DNA of 64,000 bases from Azolla caroliniana (lineage: Eukaryota; Polypodiophyta). Of the stretch, positions 1 to 10,659 are shown in pieces; within the stretch, counting starts at the first letter, position 1, and the number at the start of each line of letters is the position of its first letter. The position numbers and the translations under genes were made by a program. The DNA lies in assembly GCA_043228905.1 (NCBI GenBank), contig JBHGNT010000004.1, positions 992,001 to 1,056,000 of the forward strand, read 5' to 3'. The notes under the pieces are model-generated. The model saw only the letters and a program-made list of their open reading frames with translations, searched no databases and was not told the origin of the DNA.

Positions 1-194
1 CATGACACTAGGCACCAATCCAGATAGATCAGTCGGGCAGAACAAGTTAAAAGTCGACGCAGTTCGTGTTCAATTAAGCCAAATCAAATTCGGGTGAACC
101 AGCCAGTTGCACCCACTTACCAATAGTAGCCACTCCGGACATAACTTTTAGACCATCCATCTCACATAAAAAATAGCATCTATATTCGGCTCAT

Positions 195-1450
195 TAGAAA
201 TGAGTTTCAAGAAGTTTGATCGATCGAACTTCAGTTACTTTTGGACGGAACAAATGCAAGATTATCTAATCGTGAAGGGTTAGATCGATCCGATTGAGAA
301 CGAAAATCCTCCTAGAGAGTATAATTTTTATTCCCAAGATCAAGCAATTTTGGAGTAAGTTGTTTTTATTGTTGAGACAACATTATTCTCGTTCTATTTT
401 GTGGTGGGGTGCAATATTATGGGGTGTCCATGGAGATTTTATGAAGTATGAAAATAGGCATGCTTCTCATGTTTTTCACTTTTCCCATGGACACCTCTAT
501 CTCATCTCATTTCCATCTTCTATTCGATGGTTTAGAATTGAAATTTTGGTTATTTGGTGTACTATTACGTCATCGCCTCTTTGGATAATATTGAAATTGA
601 GATGTGATGTTGTTTTTAATAATGCTCACATACATCTCCGGACCATGCTTATTGAATTTTGGTTGTTATTTGTCTATACACTACGTGGTCAATATGATGA
701 TCTACAGGGTTCAAATGATGTTCTATGGCAACGTCAAGTGGCCTTTAAGAAACGGTGGCAAGGGCTTCACTTATTTTCAGATACAACTAGTCTGAGGTGG
801 AATTATGCCATACCTTCTTTTTTGTTGCATAACTTATAGTTTTTGCTCCACTTTTTTCTTATATGATATCATCTGTTTGAGCAGATGTTGGTACTAGCCT
901 TTGTATCACAATAGAAGTGAGATGAAATGTTTCCTTCTATTTTCTCTTGTACATTTCTCAAGTAATATACTGAGGTGTTTCTTTCTTTCTTTTTTAAAAA
1001 TCCTCTAGAAGAGTACAAGCCGAATGAATGGATAAAATTAGATCGGCTAGCGCGCGCCACCATTCGTATGCACTTATCCGTATCATTCTATTACGTTGTG
1101 CAATTGTGTTCGACAACTTTTGAACTGTGGAAGACATTGTCGACAGTCGGACACTTATGAAAAGAAGGTGGCCACCACGAAAATATATCTAATTCGGTGA
1201 TTGTACAATATTCGGATGAAAGCATCCGATTCACTCCAAGCACATTTGAACAAGTAAGAAAGCATAAACTCCCAAATTTTGACTCAGGGGATGACGTTGA
1301 AGATGAGTTCAAAGCTCTTTTGCTAATGAGTAGTCTCCCCCCTTTGTGGGAACTTTTGTTACCACCGTGTGCAATGCATTGGTTGCAGCTGTCACGAGCT
1401 CAATTATGTCAGAAGATGCTCAAATGAAATTGTTCATACACTTAGCATAC
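195..1450 (+). pseudogene. Ty1/copia gag relic, split by a LINE insertion
   Basis: Remains of the N-terminal gag region of a Ty1/copia polyprotein. From about 200 the frame reads MSFKKFDRSNFSYFWTEQMQ, the usual start of plant copia gag, with an in-frame stop near 286. The homology breaks at about 321 and resumes at about 997 with an EWIKLDRLARATIRMHLS stretch, then FELWKTLS, then ALLLMSSLPP near 1315 and SSIMSEDAQ near 1400. The last two lie in different frames, so there are frameshifts as well as stops. No protease, integrase or RT follows, and no LTR was found at either side. The gap between the two parts is exactly the LINE relic at 322-996. It is non-functional. Confidence 0.7.
322..996 (+). 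mobile_element. 5'-truncated LINE relic inside copia gag
   Basis: The open frame ending at 839 matches the C-terminal part of the LINE ORF2 at 14365-18081 of this window. Shared landmarks in the same order include FW-x-x-x-L-x-L-L-x-R, WGA-x-x-WG, the LW-x-x-x-K-x-RC block, GQYDD versus GEYDR, and the closing RWNY. It is therefore an older, severely 5'-truncated copy of the same family. A short 3' UTR follows and ends in a T/C-rich stretch. Flanking bases 303-321 and 997-1015 are an imperfect 19-bp direct repeat, read as the target-site duplication. The copy lacks endonuclease and RT domains. Confidence 0.75.
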
Positions 1451-2655
1451 ATATTGTATGCAGATTATGCGGAGTATTCTACAAGTAGAATTAATAGTCA
1501 ATGTGTTTTAATTATCCACACAAAGTACACAATAATATAGAATAGATGAACGTTATGCAAGTCTTATGCTTATTCGAGCAATTGAAACATCAATAAATCA
1601 ATACATTATGTATGTGTTCACTTCACTATACATGTCCAACGTTAGATCTTCTTCTACTCACACATCCATAAGTATGCATCGAATGTAAGTTTTCTACTTA
1701 TATAGCACAAAAGGTTATTATGGAATAGGGCAAGTTTGTGCTTTGCTCCAACATTTTCATACGCCACGCACAATTTCAGGAAATACAAAGGTAACAGGTT
1801 AAAAAACTAACACACACATGGTGTTGGCCTTTGATATCCATAGTAATTCTTTTGTAGTGTAACTAGTTATGAGGTCCCCATAGGAATTCATTGGATTTGT
1901 TGGTTAGAATAAAGCAATCACAATAGGATTATGCCTTGGATGTTGGGAACTATGGTAACCTTATCGGTAACATGGTCGTGATAATGATCATTTAGTGTTA
2001 TTTATATTTCCAACTTCAAAGTTTTGGATTAGCATACTTGAAGGCTTGAATAATTTCTCGATGTTCAAAAGTTATGGATGTTTAACATGTAGAAGACAAT
2101 ATAACTAGATCAACTCTAAGGGAACTTTCACAAAGTTTTGTAACAATCATAAGTTGATACCATGTAGGACTCCACAAATTTTATGCATAAAAAATAAAGA
2201 GTAATAAATCATGGGAAAAACTCGATTGTTTGGAGCAATAAATATTTATTTCTAGCATAATATCATGATTTCTACATGACAATCGCATTATCTATAATTT
2301 GGGAGTAATATGCATGATGTTAGTTGATAAACCATACTTGTCACATGATTATGCCATTTTACCATTTTCACCTATATTAGATGGTTCTAGCCTCTAGGTA
2401 TCCATGCTCATGGTTACAAGTTACAACCATCTATCTCTATTTTGTTTGTAGTTGACATACACCTCACAAACTTGTTTTTAGAATTAGAAACTAAGGTGCG
2501 CCAAACCTTCAATTCCAACAAATTGGCATCCAAAGATCCAAGTAGAGCTACAAATATATGATACCAAAACATATATTGTTATGATTTGATGCATGCAACC
2601 TAGACCTTGTGTCCACATTTATATTCATTATCACAACCAATTATAGGCCTAGTTT
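1451..2655. other. Non-coding A/T-rich DNA, nothing recognised
   Basis: No convincing ORF, RNA gene or repeat was seen. The DNA is A/T-rich and probably consists of decayed transposon sequence downstream of the copia relic. Confidence 0.5.
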
Positions 2656-2659
2656 TAGC

Positions 2660-3885
2660 TCAAACTAAAGAACCGAACAATTAAGCCATGGTTTATCGGT
2701 TCGAATATAATTAAATGGTTTGGTTCTAAAACTCGGGTTTATCAATTTATAGGTTTAAGTGGTTGGGTTTATTGGTTAACTTTTTTATTTCCCAATGGTT
2801 TATTGATTTAGTGGTTTAAGTAATGTTTTCTTGTTTGTTGATTTAGTTAATTTAACTTAAATGCTTATTTTTTTAAAATTTGTTTATTTAATTTTTTAAT
2901 TAATTTGACGTTGTCCTGAGGATTATGAGGAAGGGGAGAAAATCTTGCCTACCGCGTGTGAACGAGGGTGTGCACGGGTGCACACAAAGAGGAGTCTTGT
3001 ATAAAAACAAATGTAAATATTAAGCAATAATAAGTACAAAACATGAGTATATACTAGGTACTTTATGATCGCGCGGATAAAGGGGAATAAAGGTGGGTGA
3101 TGGCACAAAATTATGGGGAGGGTCTCTGATCGAAACGATTGTCCTAACAACCTAATGTAACACTGACCCTCCCACTCCTTGAGCTATAAAAGGGAGGGAG
3201 GGAAGGGAGTCTATTTTCAGGGTCCATCATTTTGGAGGGAGAAATGTTGCGGGTTTTACTATTGAAGCATCCGCTCTCTGCTATGTGTATTCGGCTAGGT
3301 GCTGGTGAGGCCTCTACTCGTGTAGGAAGCTCGTGTGCTCCCGACCAGAGGCTCATCGATTCTGTGGAAGTGTTTGTGGAGCTCGAAGCTCTGTCACCAG
3401 CTGAGTCCAGTTTATTTTTTCCTGTTTTATTTGTTAGTGGAATATTTGGAATCTCTGTGTGTGTGTGTGTTGGTCCGCATTCTCGTCTCTGTTTTTGTCC
3501 GCTTTCACGTATTTACTTGAGTCTCCGAGCCTTTGTGCTCATCTTCCAAAATCCGGCGACAGGCCCGGATTGGATACACGTTTGCGAGCCCATGCGCTTC
3601 ATCAAGATCTCTGGCAACCGAACCAGATAGTCATTACAAGATTGTGGGCCCTCTCAAGCTCCTTAGTCCAAGGCCCTGGTGGTCTCGCCCGATCCAACAC
3701 GCACACACAGATATCCGGGTCAACGTAAATTTGAGTAAATGGCTTGGTTTGGTTTCAACTTTTCTCGAAATGGTTTGGTTTAAGTGGCTTCAAAGTTCAT
3801 AAACTATTTGGTTTGGTTTCTATTTTCTATAAATGTTTTGGTTTGGTTTCAAGCGAAAGGAACCAAACTAAGCCCACATCTAGTC
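2660..3885. repeat. Degenerate GGTTT-rich simple repeat, interrupted
   Basis: From 2660 to 2900 and again from 3727 to 3885 the sequence is made of irregular variants of GGTTTGGTTT and GGTTTAAGTGG. The two stretches look like one low-complexity array interrupted by the unrelated, more G/C-rich block at 2912-3722. Confidence 0.55.
2912..3722 (+). mobile_element. Candidate solo LTR
   Basis: An 811-bp block starts with TGTCCTGAGG and ends with CCGGGTCA, giving TG...CA ends. It is flanked on both sides by ACGT (2908-2911 and 3723-3726), a possible short target-site duplication. A strong TATA box (TATAAAAG, 3185-3192) lies about 270 bp in, where an LTR promoter would be. The block separates two pieces of one simple-repeat array, as an insertion would. 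No primer binding site or internal region follows. The terminal inverted repeat is imperfect and the direct repeat is only 4 bp, so chance is not excluded. Confidence 0.35.
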
Positions 3886-3889
3886 GCAA

Positions 3890-5470
3890 CAATATTACAT
3901 ACCCCTTGAACGAATGAAGGTACATAATTAATTTCAAATCCATGAGTGAGAATGTTTGATTTAAATAACTGAACTACTATAATAAGTCTGGAGTCGGAAA
4001 GCTCTTATATCATATAGGAATGCCACATGGTTGCCCTAATTTAGGCCCATAAAATCTTGCAAAATCTTATGACTTGTCTTCTCGTGGTCATGGGGATCAT
4101 CTGAGTATGTTATGAACCTAGTGCCCACGATTGCGATTGTCTTGCTAGTATAATCTTATCATTGGACAGTAATAGATCTCCAGTATTTTCCATGTTTTTA
4201 GGATGTACCATGTAGATTGGGGATATCTAGTATGAGAAAGGGAAGTTAATCTTGTGCGAGAAAATGCAAAACCCTAATCTATTTCAATCAAGACTCTACC
4301 ATTAAGAAGCAGGATGCCATCTCGCAACCTCTCCTTCAAACCAAGATGCATTATCTCATGTACCTTACACAAACTCAACGAGAATCCCCTCCTGGAATAA
4401 AAGTATATGCTTAATATATGTTTTCCTAGGGTTAAATCACACTACTTGTGATGTAATTTCTTGTTAGTCCTAGGGGTTAGTTGTGACAAAGAATATGCTT
4501 TCATTGTTATCCTTTGAAACTCCATGAGTAACATGACATTTCCATTAGAATCTCACCTTAGAGAGAACTTACAATGTGAGTACAATATTGGCTTTACATG
4601 AAATATGTATCACCTCGGCCATTGTGACTTATACTCATAAACGATATTTATATTATACTTACAAACAATATATACATCATGACATATATAAACTACATCC
4701 AATTGTCATGCCAACTTAGATGCATGTCAATATGTGTCTCATGAAAGTCACATATATATAACTAATAGAACGCTTTCTAAATCTAATTAAGGTGTTATTT
4801 AAGAGTGGATTCCATAGGTTCAAATATTGTGGCTACTATAAAACATAACATAAACATGTATGTATAGTACATATAAGCAAACATCTTGATCAATTGCATG
4901 TTGTAGCAAGTTTTAAACAATACATTTCAAAAAGTAATTAGTCAATGTCATACATAAAATAATGTCTCAAAGTCTACAAAAAGAAGAAGCCAACAAGCTT
5001 GTAACAAAATTCGCATGCAAAAATTCCAAGATACATACATGCAAAAATAACATTAGTGTAAACAAAATATACCACAACATATGACAAGTTGCTCACTATT
5101 GGCTTTAGGGGGCTTGCATGTGTGCACATGGAGAGGCGAGCATATGTAGAGTTCAGATATATATATATACATATATATTATACATGTGCAAACATATCTT
5201 AGACCAATGTTTAGCACCCACGTAGTCTATTTAATACGTATGAGAAGAAATGAAGGAAGACAATATGCGTGTAATGTGTGTGTCTACAATGCAAAAAAAT
5301 AAACCTAAAAGTACCACTATGGATGCTTAAACCTATTAGGGGGGTTAAAATAGGCCAAATTAGGGGCAATGAGGTAACCCGAAAAAATAATCGCCTAGGA
5401 ATGTGAATTACCAAAGGTTGTAAAGATGGAGAGGAGGAAATGTAGCTAGTTATGTGTTAAAAGAAGGAGA
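3890..5470. other. Non-coding A/T-rich DNA
   Basis: No supported gene was seen. A short AT microsatellite lies at about 5157-5180. The final part probably contains the 3' UTR of the minus-strand lectin gene that ends at 5500, but no clear polyadenylation signal could be fixed. Confidence 0.5.
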
Positions 5471-5499
5471 AATTGAGTGGTCAAAAGGCATCCAATCCA

Positions 5500-6021
5500 T
5501 CACAAAGTACAAGACCATTTGAGCTTGCCCTTCTTGTTGGTAATGTAGGGATTGAGATCGAGCTGATTGGCGTGGAGTTGACCATGGCGGTCGGGGCAAT
5601 CGGCATTGAGGAACACCGCCTTGTCCACTCTTGTGATCGTGCCATTGACCTCAGAGTCCAAGCCATTGAAGTTGACCAACTCTATGTTGCGACAGTAGTG
5701 TGAGAAGTCGCAATAGATGGCCAAGAGGGGGAAGTAGGAGTTGGCGCAGTTGAGCACGACTTGGAGCCGGCCATTGAAGTTGACCACGCGGCGATCAAGG
5801 TTGAAGCGGCCATTGACCCTAAAGCGAGTCATGGAGCCGTCGGTGGCGCAAGTGGCATTGAGGGACTTGTGGTCGGGGAGGAGGTGGATGTCATGGCAAG
5901 TGTCAGCAAAGTGGCCATTGTCTCTCCGAGTGCATGGGATCTCGGGGATGGGTGGCGCGGCACGTGAAGAGGTGGTGGTGGTTACAAGGATGGTCACCAA
6001 TATGAACACTAACTTGGTCAT
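5500..6021 (-). CDS. Secreted cyanovirin-N homology (CVNH) lectin, copy 1
   Basis: Intronless gene for a 173-residue protein. Residues 1-21 form a hydrophobic signal peptide, so the product is predicted to enter the secretory pathway. Two CVNH repeats follow. Repeat 1 (about 37-88) starts GHFADTC and ends with an FNLDRRVVNFNGRLQ strand. Repeat 2 (about 106-171) starts FSHYCRNIEL and ends QLDLNPYITNKKGKLKWSC. Eight cysteines (30, 42, 58, 92, 104, 110, 142, 171) recur in the second copy at 8737-9285, suggesting conserved disulfides. CVNH proteins bind high-mannose-type glycans; sugar specificity cannot be read here. It is longer than bacterial CVNH (about 100 aa) because of the signal peptide, a segment between the repeats and a loop inside repeat 2. 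The start ATG is supported by the signal peptide and the TATA box 70 bp upstream. Family membership is confident; the physiological role (defence or storage) is not known. Confidence 0.85.
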   Translation of the reverse strand: MTKLVFILVTILVTTTTSSRAAPPIPEIPCTRRDNGHFADTCHDIHLLPDHKSLNATCATDGSMTRFRVNGRFNLDRRVVNFNGRLQVVLNCANSYFPLLAIYCDFSHYCRNIELVNFNGLDSEVNGTITRVDKAVFLNADCPDRHGQLHANQLDLNPYITNKKGKLKWSCTL

Positions 6022-6037
6022 GACTAAAGGAAGTGAA

Positions 6038-6041
<4 letters not shown>

Positions 6042-6081
<40 letters not shown>

Positions 6082-6096
6082 TGCCTCTCTTTATAG
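6042..6096 (-). promoter_or_regulatory. Core promoter and (GA)n leader of CVNH copy 1
   Basis: Read on the minus strand, a TATA box CTATAAAG lies at 6096-6089. About 10-45 bp downstream of it is an unbroken GA dinucleotide tract (6078-6042). With a usual 25-30 bp TATA-to-start distance, transcription would begin inside the GA tract, so much of the 5' UTR would be polypurine. The start codon is at 6021. Confidence 0.55.
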
Positions 6097-6339
6097 GATA
6101 TGGGTGGGTAATGGCTGCCACGTCATGCCCATCCCAAAGGCTATATTGGGATGGGCTATTTTGTTCCCAATGGCCATATTTTTAGCTCGTTCTATTATTG
6201 TTGCTAACGTTTTGGGATTATAAAAAGGAAGGGGCAATTTCTTAATTAAGCAAACAAAGCAAGTGACAATCTCATAATTAAGTAGAGAAGAGAGGGGCAA
6301 TTTTATAATTAATTTTATAGCGATGGCCCGCAACAGGAC

Positions 6340-7070
6340 GATAGCTATTGCTCGTTTATAAATTATAATGGAGAAGAAATATGTGGTAAATTATGGTGTG
6401 TAAATACAGATTTGAAGCTCATATTACAACATCTGATTCCCAGCTCTTCCATCTGCAATCCCATTGTAGGGGACTTGCATCATGAACGGCACACACATCG
6501 CTCACAACATTATTCAAAACAATTCTAAAACTTGTGCAGGAATTTCCAATCATCTGAAATTTAATAGCCATGAAACTCTGGTGTAATTTATGAAGTTTAA
6601 GCATATAATCATTGCTCATAACGATCACGTTCATGTTTGTGGTGTTCTTCATGATTATCTCTTGAAGTCGAATGGCCTTACAGACACAATGTTTCGATTA
6701 CTCTTGTATTACCTTGCAACAATCAAGATAGCTTTAGATCCGATTGCTCACTTTGAGAATAGTGTTAGATTGTTGAGCTGCATTCTAATCCGAAGCTTTA
6801 AGAACTTGATGGTTGCAAGATGGATTGGATGAAATGCATGCCTCCATTACAAGGAGAATGTCACCTATGTTCCATTAAAGGTGCAGAATTTTTGAGGTGT
6901 GATTAGCCATATGCTTGAAACATAAGAATTTCTAATACCAAGTGTAAAGATATTGATTGTGTTCTAAGGACACTCAATACTAATTAGTTTACGGATATAG
7001 AGAGTTGCATGGATATCCACAACATTCCATACTCTACTTGCATATTGCCCCACATTTCGGCCACATCAAT
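6340..7070. other. Non-coding spacer between lectin promoter and tandem array
   Basis: Upstream region of CVNH copy 1. No ORF with recognisable homology and no obvious repeat was seen. Confidence 0.45.
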
Positions 7071-7978
7071 AGCTTATTCTCAATACCTAAAGCATTCAAT
7101 TTGTTTGATTACCATTCGCATGTGCCTTTCAAGATTAGTCCATTGGCCTTAATATAGTGATATGGCGAATTTGACCCATAATAATATCCAACTTGTTGAT
7201 GATTTTACATCACAACCTTGTGGGTCAAACATATATAATTACGAGGGGGTTAGTGTAGTGAAAATGCTCATGGAGAAGAGATTGATCATTAATCTCCAGC
7301 TTATTCTCAATACCTAAAGCATTCAATTTGTTTGATTACCATTCACATGTGCCTTTCAAGATTAGTCCATTGGCCTTAATATAGTGATATGGCGAATTTG
7401 ACCCATGATAATATCCAACTTGTTGATGATTTTACATCACAACCTTGTGGGTCAAACATATATAATTACGAGGGGGTTAGTGTAGTGAAAATGTTCATGG
7501 AGAAGAGATTGATCATTAATCTCCAGCTTATTCTCAATACCTAAAGCATTCAATTTGTTTGATTACCATTCACATGTGCCTTTCAAGATTAGTCCATTGG
7601 CCTTAATATAGTGATATGGCGAATTTGACCCATGATAATATCCAATTTGTTGATGATTTTACATCACAACCTTGTGGGTCAAACATATATAATTACGAGG
7701 GGGTTAGTGTAGTGAAAATGCTCATGGAGAAGAGATTGATCATTAATCTCCAGCTTATTCTCAATACCTAAAGCATTCAATTTGTTTGATTACCATTCGC
7801 ATGTGCCTTTCAAGATTAGTCCATTGGCCTTAATATAGTGATATAGCGAATTTGACCCATGATAATATCCAACTTGTTGATGATTTTACATCACAACCTT
7901 GTGGGTCAAACATATATAATTACGAGGGGGTTAGTATAGTGAAAATGCTCATGGAGAAGAGATTGATCATTAATCTCC
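7071..7978. repeat. Four tandem copies of a 227-bp repeat
   Basis: Units begin at 7071, 7298, 7525 and 7752, each with AGCTTATTCTCAATACCTAA, and the array ends at 7978. The spacing is exactly 227 bp each time and only a few single-base differences separate the units, for example CATTCGCATG versus CATTCACATG, and GATATGGCG versus GATATAGCG. Such uniformity implies recent amplification or ongoing homogenisation. The unit is A/T-rich, non-coding, and includes GGGTCAAACATATATAATTA. It lies between the two CVNH genes. Confidence 0.95.
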
Positions 7979-8567
7979 AGCAAATGGAATGGCTTTAAGT
8001 GCTAAACATGTACATTGAAACCAGTTCAAAGTGTCAATCTTCTTTCATCTTGAGGATGAAAGAAGATCAAGTATATATAAGTTGTATAGATGCAATACAT
8101 CACTAAATCTATATTAGGACAGGCACGTGTGGATGGTGGTATTTCAAATTAGATCACTTCTTAGCATTGTTGATCTTGCCATGTGTACTACTAGGTGATT
8201 AGAGCACATAAATTAGTTACAGATGCCCTGATCATAAACATGATTTTCGCCATTGCAAAGAGTTCTTGCATAACTAAAAAGCTACTTATGTAACAATTAC
8301 AAATTTACGCAATACACCCAACATTAAACGACTCATGTATAGATGGTACTTAATGATGTAAAATAACATTATATTCAATTTTTCTTACTTGTTAGGCTAA
8401 ATCATATAAGGGTTGATGTCACGCCCTTTAGAAGCTCTTCAATTAATGAATGTCAACAAGAAGGAAATCCTATTCTCCTACTAGTTAATGTATACTAAAT
8501 ATCTAATAATAATGAACTCTAATGCCCAACTTGAATGTTATGGATCAACTCAAATGAGCATACATAT

Positions 8568-8690
8568 TTAGAACACACTTGAGCTAATTAGTATATGATT
8601 ACTGTTTATATTAGAACACACTTGACCTAATTAGTATATGATTACTGTTTATATTAGAACACACTTGAGCTAATTAGTATATAATTGGTA
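8568..8690. repeat. Short tandem repeat, about three 43-bp units
   Basis: TTAGAACACACTTGAGCTAA recurs with exact 43-bp spacing at 8568, 8611 and 8654; the middle copy has GACC for GAGC. It lies 47 bp beyond the stop codon of CVNH copy 2, in its likely 3' UTR or downstream region. Confidence 0.9.
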
Positions 8691-8736
8691 GAAAATGGAG
8701 AGATATTAGAAGCATCACTAAGGTATCAGGGATTAG

Positions 8737-9285
8737 TTAGAGCCGACAAGACCATTTGAGCGTGCCCTTGTCGTTGGTGACGTACGGATTAAGATCGAGT
8801 TGATTGGAGTGGAATTGTCCATGGGGATCGGGGCAGTCGGCTCGGAGAAAGACGGGGTTGGAGGTTGCATTCGTGAGCTTTTCATTTGCATTAATCGGTG
8901 TGTCGACGACCTCCAAGGTTATGTTGCGGCATTCACGTGAGAAGGTGCAGTCCACATTCCAGAAGGGGAGGGCAATGGGGGCGCAGTAGAGCACGACTAG
9001 GAGTTGACCCCGATGGTTGAGCACACGTTGGTCGAGGTTGAAGTTGTCGTTGACCTTGAATTTGCCCATGGACCCATCAGTTGCACACGAGGCATTGAGA
9101 GTCTTGTGGTCGGGGAGGAGTTGGATATCTCGGCAAGTGTCGGAGAATTGGCCCTTGACCCTCTTGTCACAAGGGCTATACACATGTTTGGAGGCGCGGG
9201 CAAACAATGTCATGGACATAGCTAGCACTAGGGCTAGACCTAATTTCACGTGGACATGTGGGGACATTCTCACCATCATTATCAA
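8737..9285 (-). CDS. Secreted cyanovirin-N homology (CVNH) lectin, copy 2
   Basis: Intronless gene for a 182-residue protein, paralogous to the gene at 5500-6021 and on the same strand. A hydrophobic signal peptide spans about residues 10-31; methionines at 1, 3, 4 and 7 are all possible starts, and the longest is given. CVNH repeat 1 starts GQFSDTCRDIQLLPDHKTLN. Repeat 2 starts FSRECRNITL and ends NQLDLNPYVTNDKGTLKWSC. All eight cysteines of copy 1 are kept (39, 51, 67, 101, 113, 119, 151, 180). The loop inside repeat 2, between NITL and FLRADCPDPHGQ, diverges most from copy 1 in sequence and length. No frame damage is visible, so both copies look functional. The pair is best explained by tandem duplication. 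Predicted role: secreted glycan-binding lectin; ligand unknown. Confidence 0.85.
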   Translation of the reverse strand: MIMMVRMSPHVHVKLGLALVLAMSMTLFARASKHVYSPCDKRVKGQFSDTCRDIQLLPDHKTLNASCATDGSMGKFKVNDNFNLDQRVLNHRGQLLVVLYCAPIALPFWNVDCTFSRECRNITLEVVDTPINANEKLTNATSNPVFLRADCPDPHGQFHSNQLDLNPYVTNDKGTLKWSCRL

Positions 9286-9340
9286 TTTGGTTCTCTTTTA
9301 GTGTGAACTCCCTCTCTCACCTATTGCAAGAATGTTTTTA

Positions 9341-9373
9341 CACTTCTTCTTCTTCTTCTTCTTCATATTTATA
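9341..9373 (-). promoter_or_regulatory. Core promoter and (GAA)n leader of CVNH copy 2
   Basis: On the minus strand a TATA box (TATAAATA, 9373-9366) is followed at once by a GAA trinucleotide run (9363-9341). The ATG is at 9285. The order TATA, polypurine leader, ATG matches copy 1, although the purine repeat unit differs (GA there, GAA here). Confidence 0.5.
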
Positions 9374-9389
9374 AGGTTTCCTAGCTTTT

Positions 9390-10380
9390 TTTTTGCGCTT
9401 TGCTTTTTTTTCGTTTCCTTTTATTTATTTATTAATAGTCATTTTCTTTAATTATTTTCACTCCATCAAATTTCAATATTCAAACTTTTTTTCGAATCAT
9501 CTATAATATTCACTTATTAAATTCTTAGGAGTGCAATTTGCCATGCTTTTATTATTTTTATAATTTCTTTATATATATAATTCTGCAAAATGTTTATTTA
9601 CTCACGCAATATTATTATTGCTGTTATTATGAGAAAAGTGTTTTCTTTCTTTATTCTTTATTTATTAAATTGTGAATATTATCATCAGCTTAGAGCTAGG
9701 TGCTTTTTTTTGTCTTTAAATCTCTTTGGGTGTTGCATTAGTGCAACAAATATCATGTTAACCCTTGGCCCGTCACAAAGCATTACACTCCTTTGTGTAT
9801 ACGTCTAAACCTATTGGTCACATTAAATCACTACATCATTGTGTTCACTGTTCATACCATGTTTAAACTTAAGATCTGGATCACAAAGTACTACATTATG
9901 TTTATATGTTTCAATTTTGTCGAAATCTCTATTATTGAATCCAAAGTAACCTAGTTCGCTTGTGGACATGCGAAAAAGTTTCGTATCTATCAGTCTATAT
10001 GTATATCTATCCATATATAATATATATCAAGACTTTGCACATTATGCATTAATTGTTTTTGCATTTATTGTCTATTAATTGTGTGATTTCATTCTCTCAT
10101 TGCAATCTTTCATTTTTAGAAGTCAATTTTGAGAATTAGTGAAATAGGTGTGTTTAACCAATATACATATAGGGTATCCTATTCTATTCTAAATTATCTC
10201 TCTTTCAGTTATTGTCATTTGGTATTCTCTCTCTCTCTCTCATTAGCATACCCTGTTGCTAAGTTGTTAGCTAGGGCACTACAACCCACTACGTCTTGGG
10301 TTTGGACTACGTCTTGGGTTCCAAACCCAATTTTACTCACCTCTCTATTACTCCATACATATCTCTTAATTCACTAGTTG
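9390..10380. other. Non-coding A/T-rich DNA
   Basis: No supported gene. A short CT run lies at about 10227-10242, and a small direct repeat CTACGTCTTGGGTT occurs near 10290-10320. Confidence 0.45.
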
Positions 10381-10383
10381 CCA

Positions 10384-10463
10384 TTGTGGAATGTCAGGGT
10401 TGAACACATGACCACATGGTCTCCATTGGTCAACCTTACCAACTGAGCTACATCCATCCAAGC
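10384..10463 (-). repeat. tRNA-derived sequence (SINE head or tRNA pseudogene)
   Basis: On the minus strand the sequence has an A box TAGCTCAGTTGG (10450-10439) and, at tRNA-like spacing, a B box GTGTTCAACCC (10407-10397). The flanking TGGATG and CATTCCA nearly pair as an acceptor stem. The arm between the boxes does not form a clean anticodon stem-loop of known identity, so a functional tRNA is unlikely. It fits a tRNA-derived SINE head or a tRNA pseudogene. Confidence 0.5.
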
Positions 10464-10659
10464 AAATATATTTAACATGCATGTCCAATTTAATAAAAGT
10501 AAGATTAAAGACATAACCGCGAGGCACTATACTATTTACCTCAATGTAATTTAGTTGAATTGAGTGGTCTACATCGACTTGCCATTTTGATTTTCAATGT
10601 ACAAATTTTCTTTCTTTGTTCCAAAGTACATTGACTTGAATAGGTATTAATTAAGAACT

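Noticed and set aside
7071-7978. CRISPR-like array
   Set aside because: Units are directly adjacent 227-bp tandem repeats without unique spacers, in a eukaryotic nuclear context.
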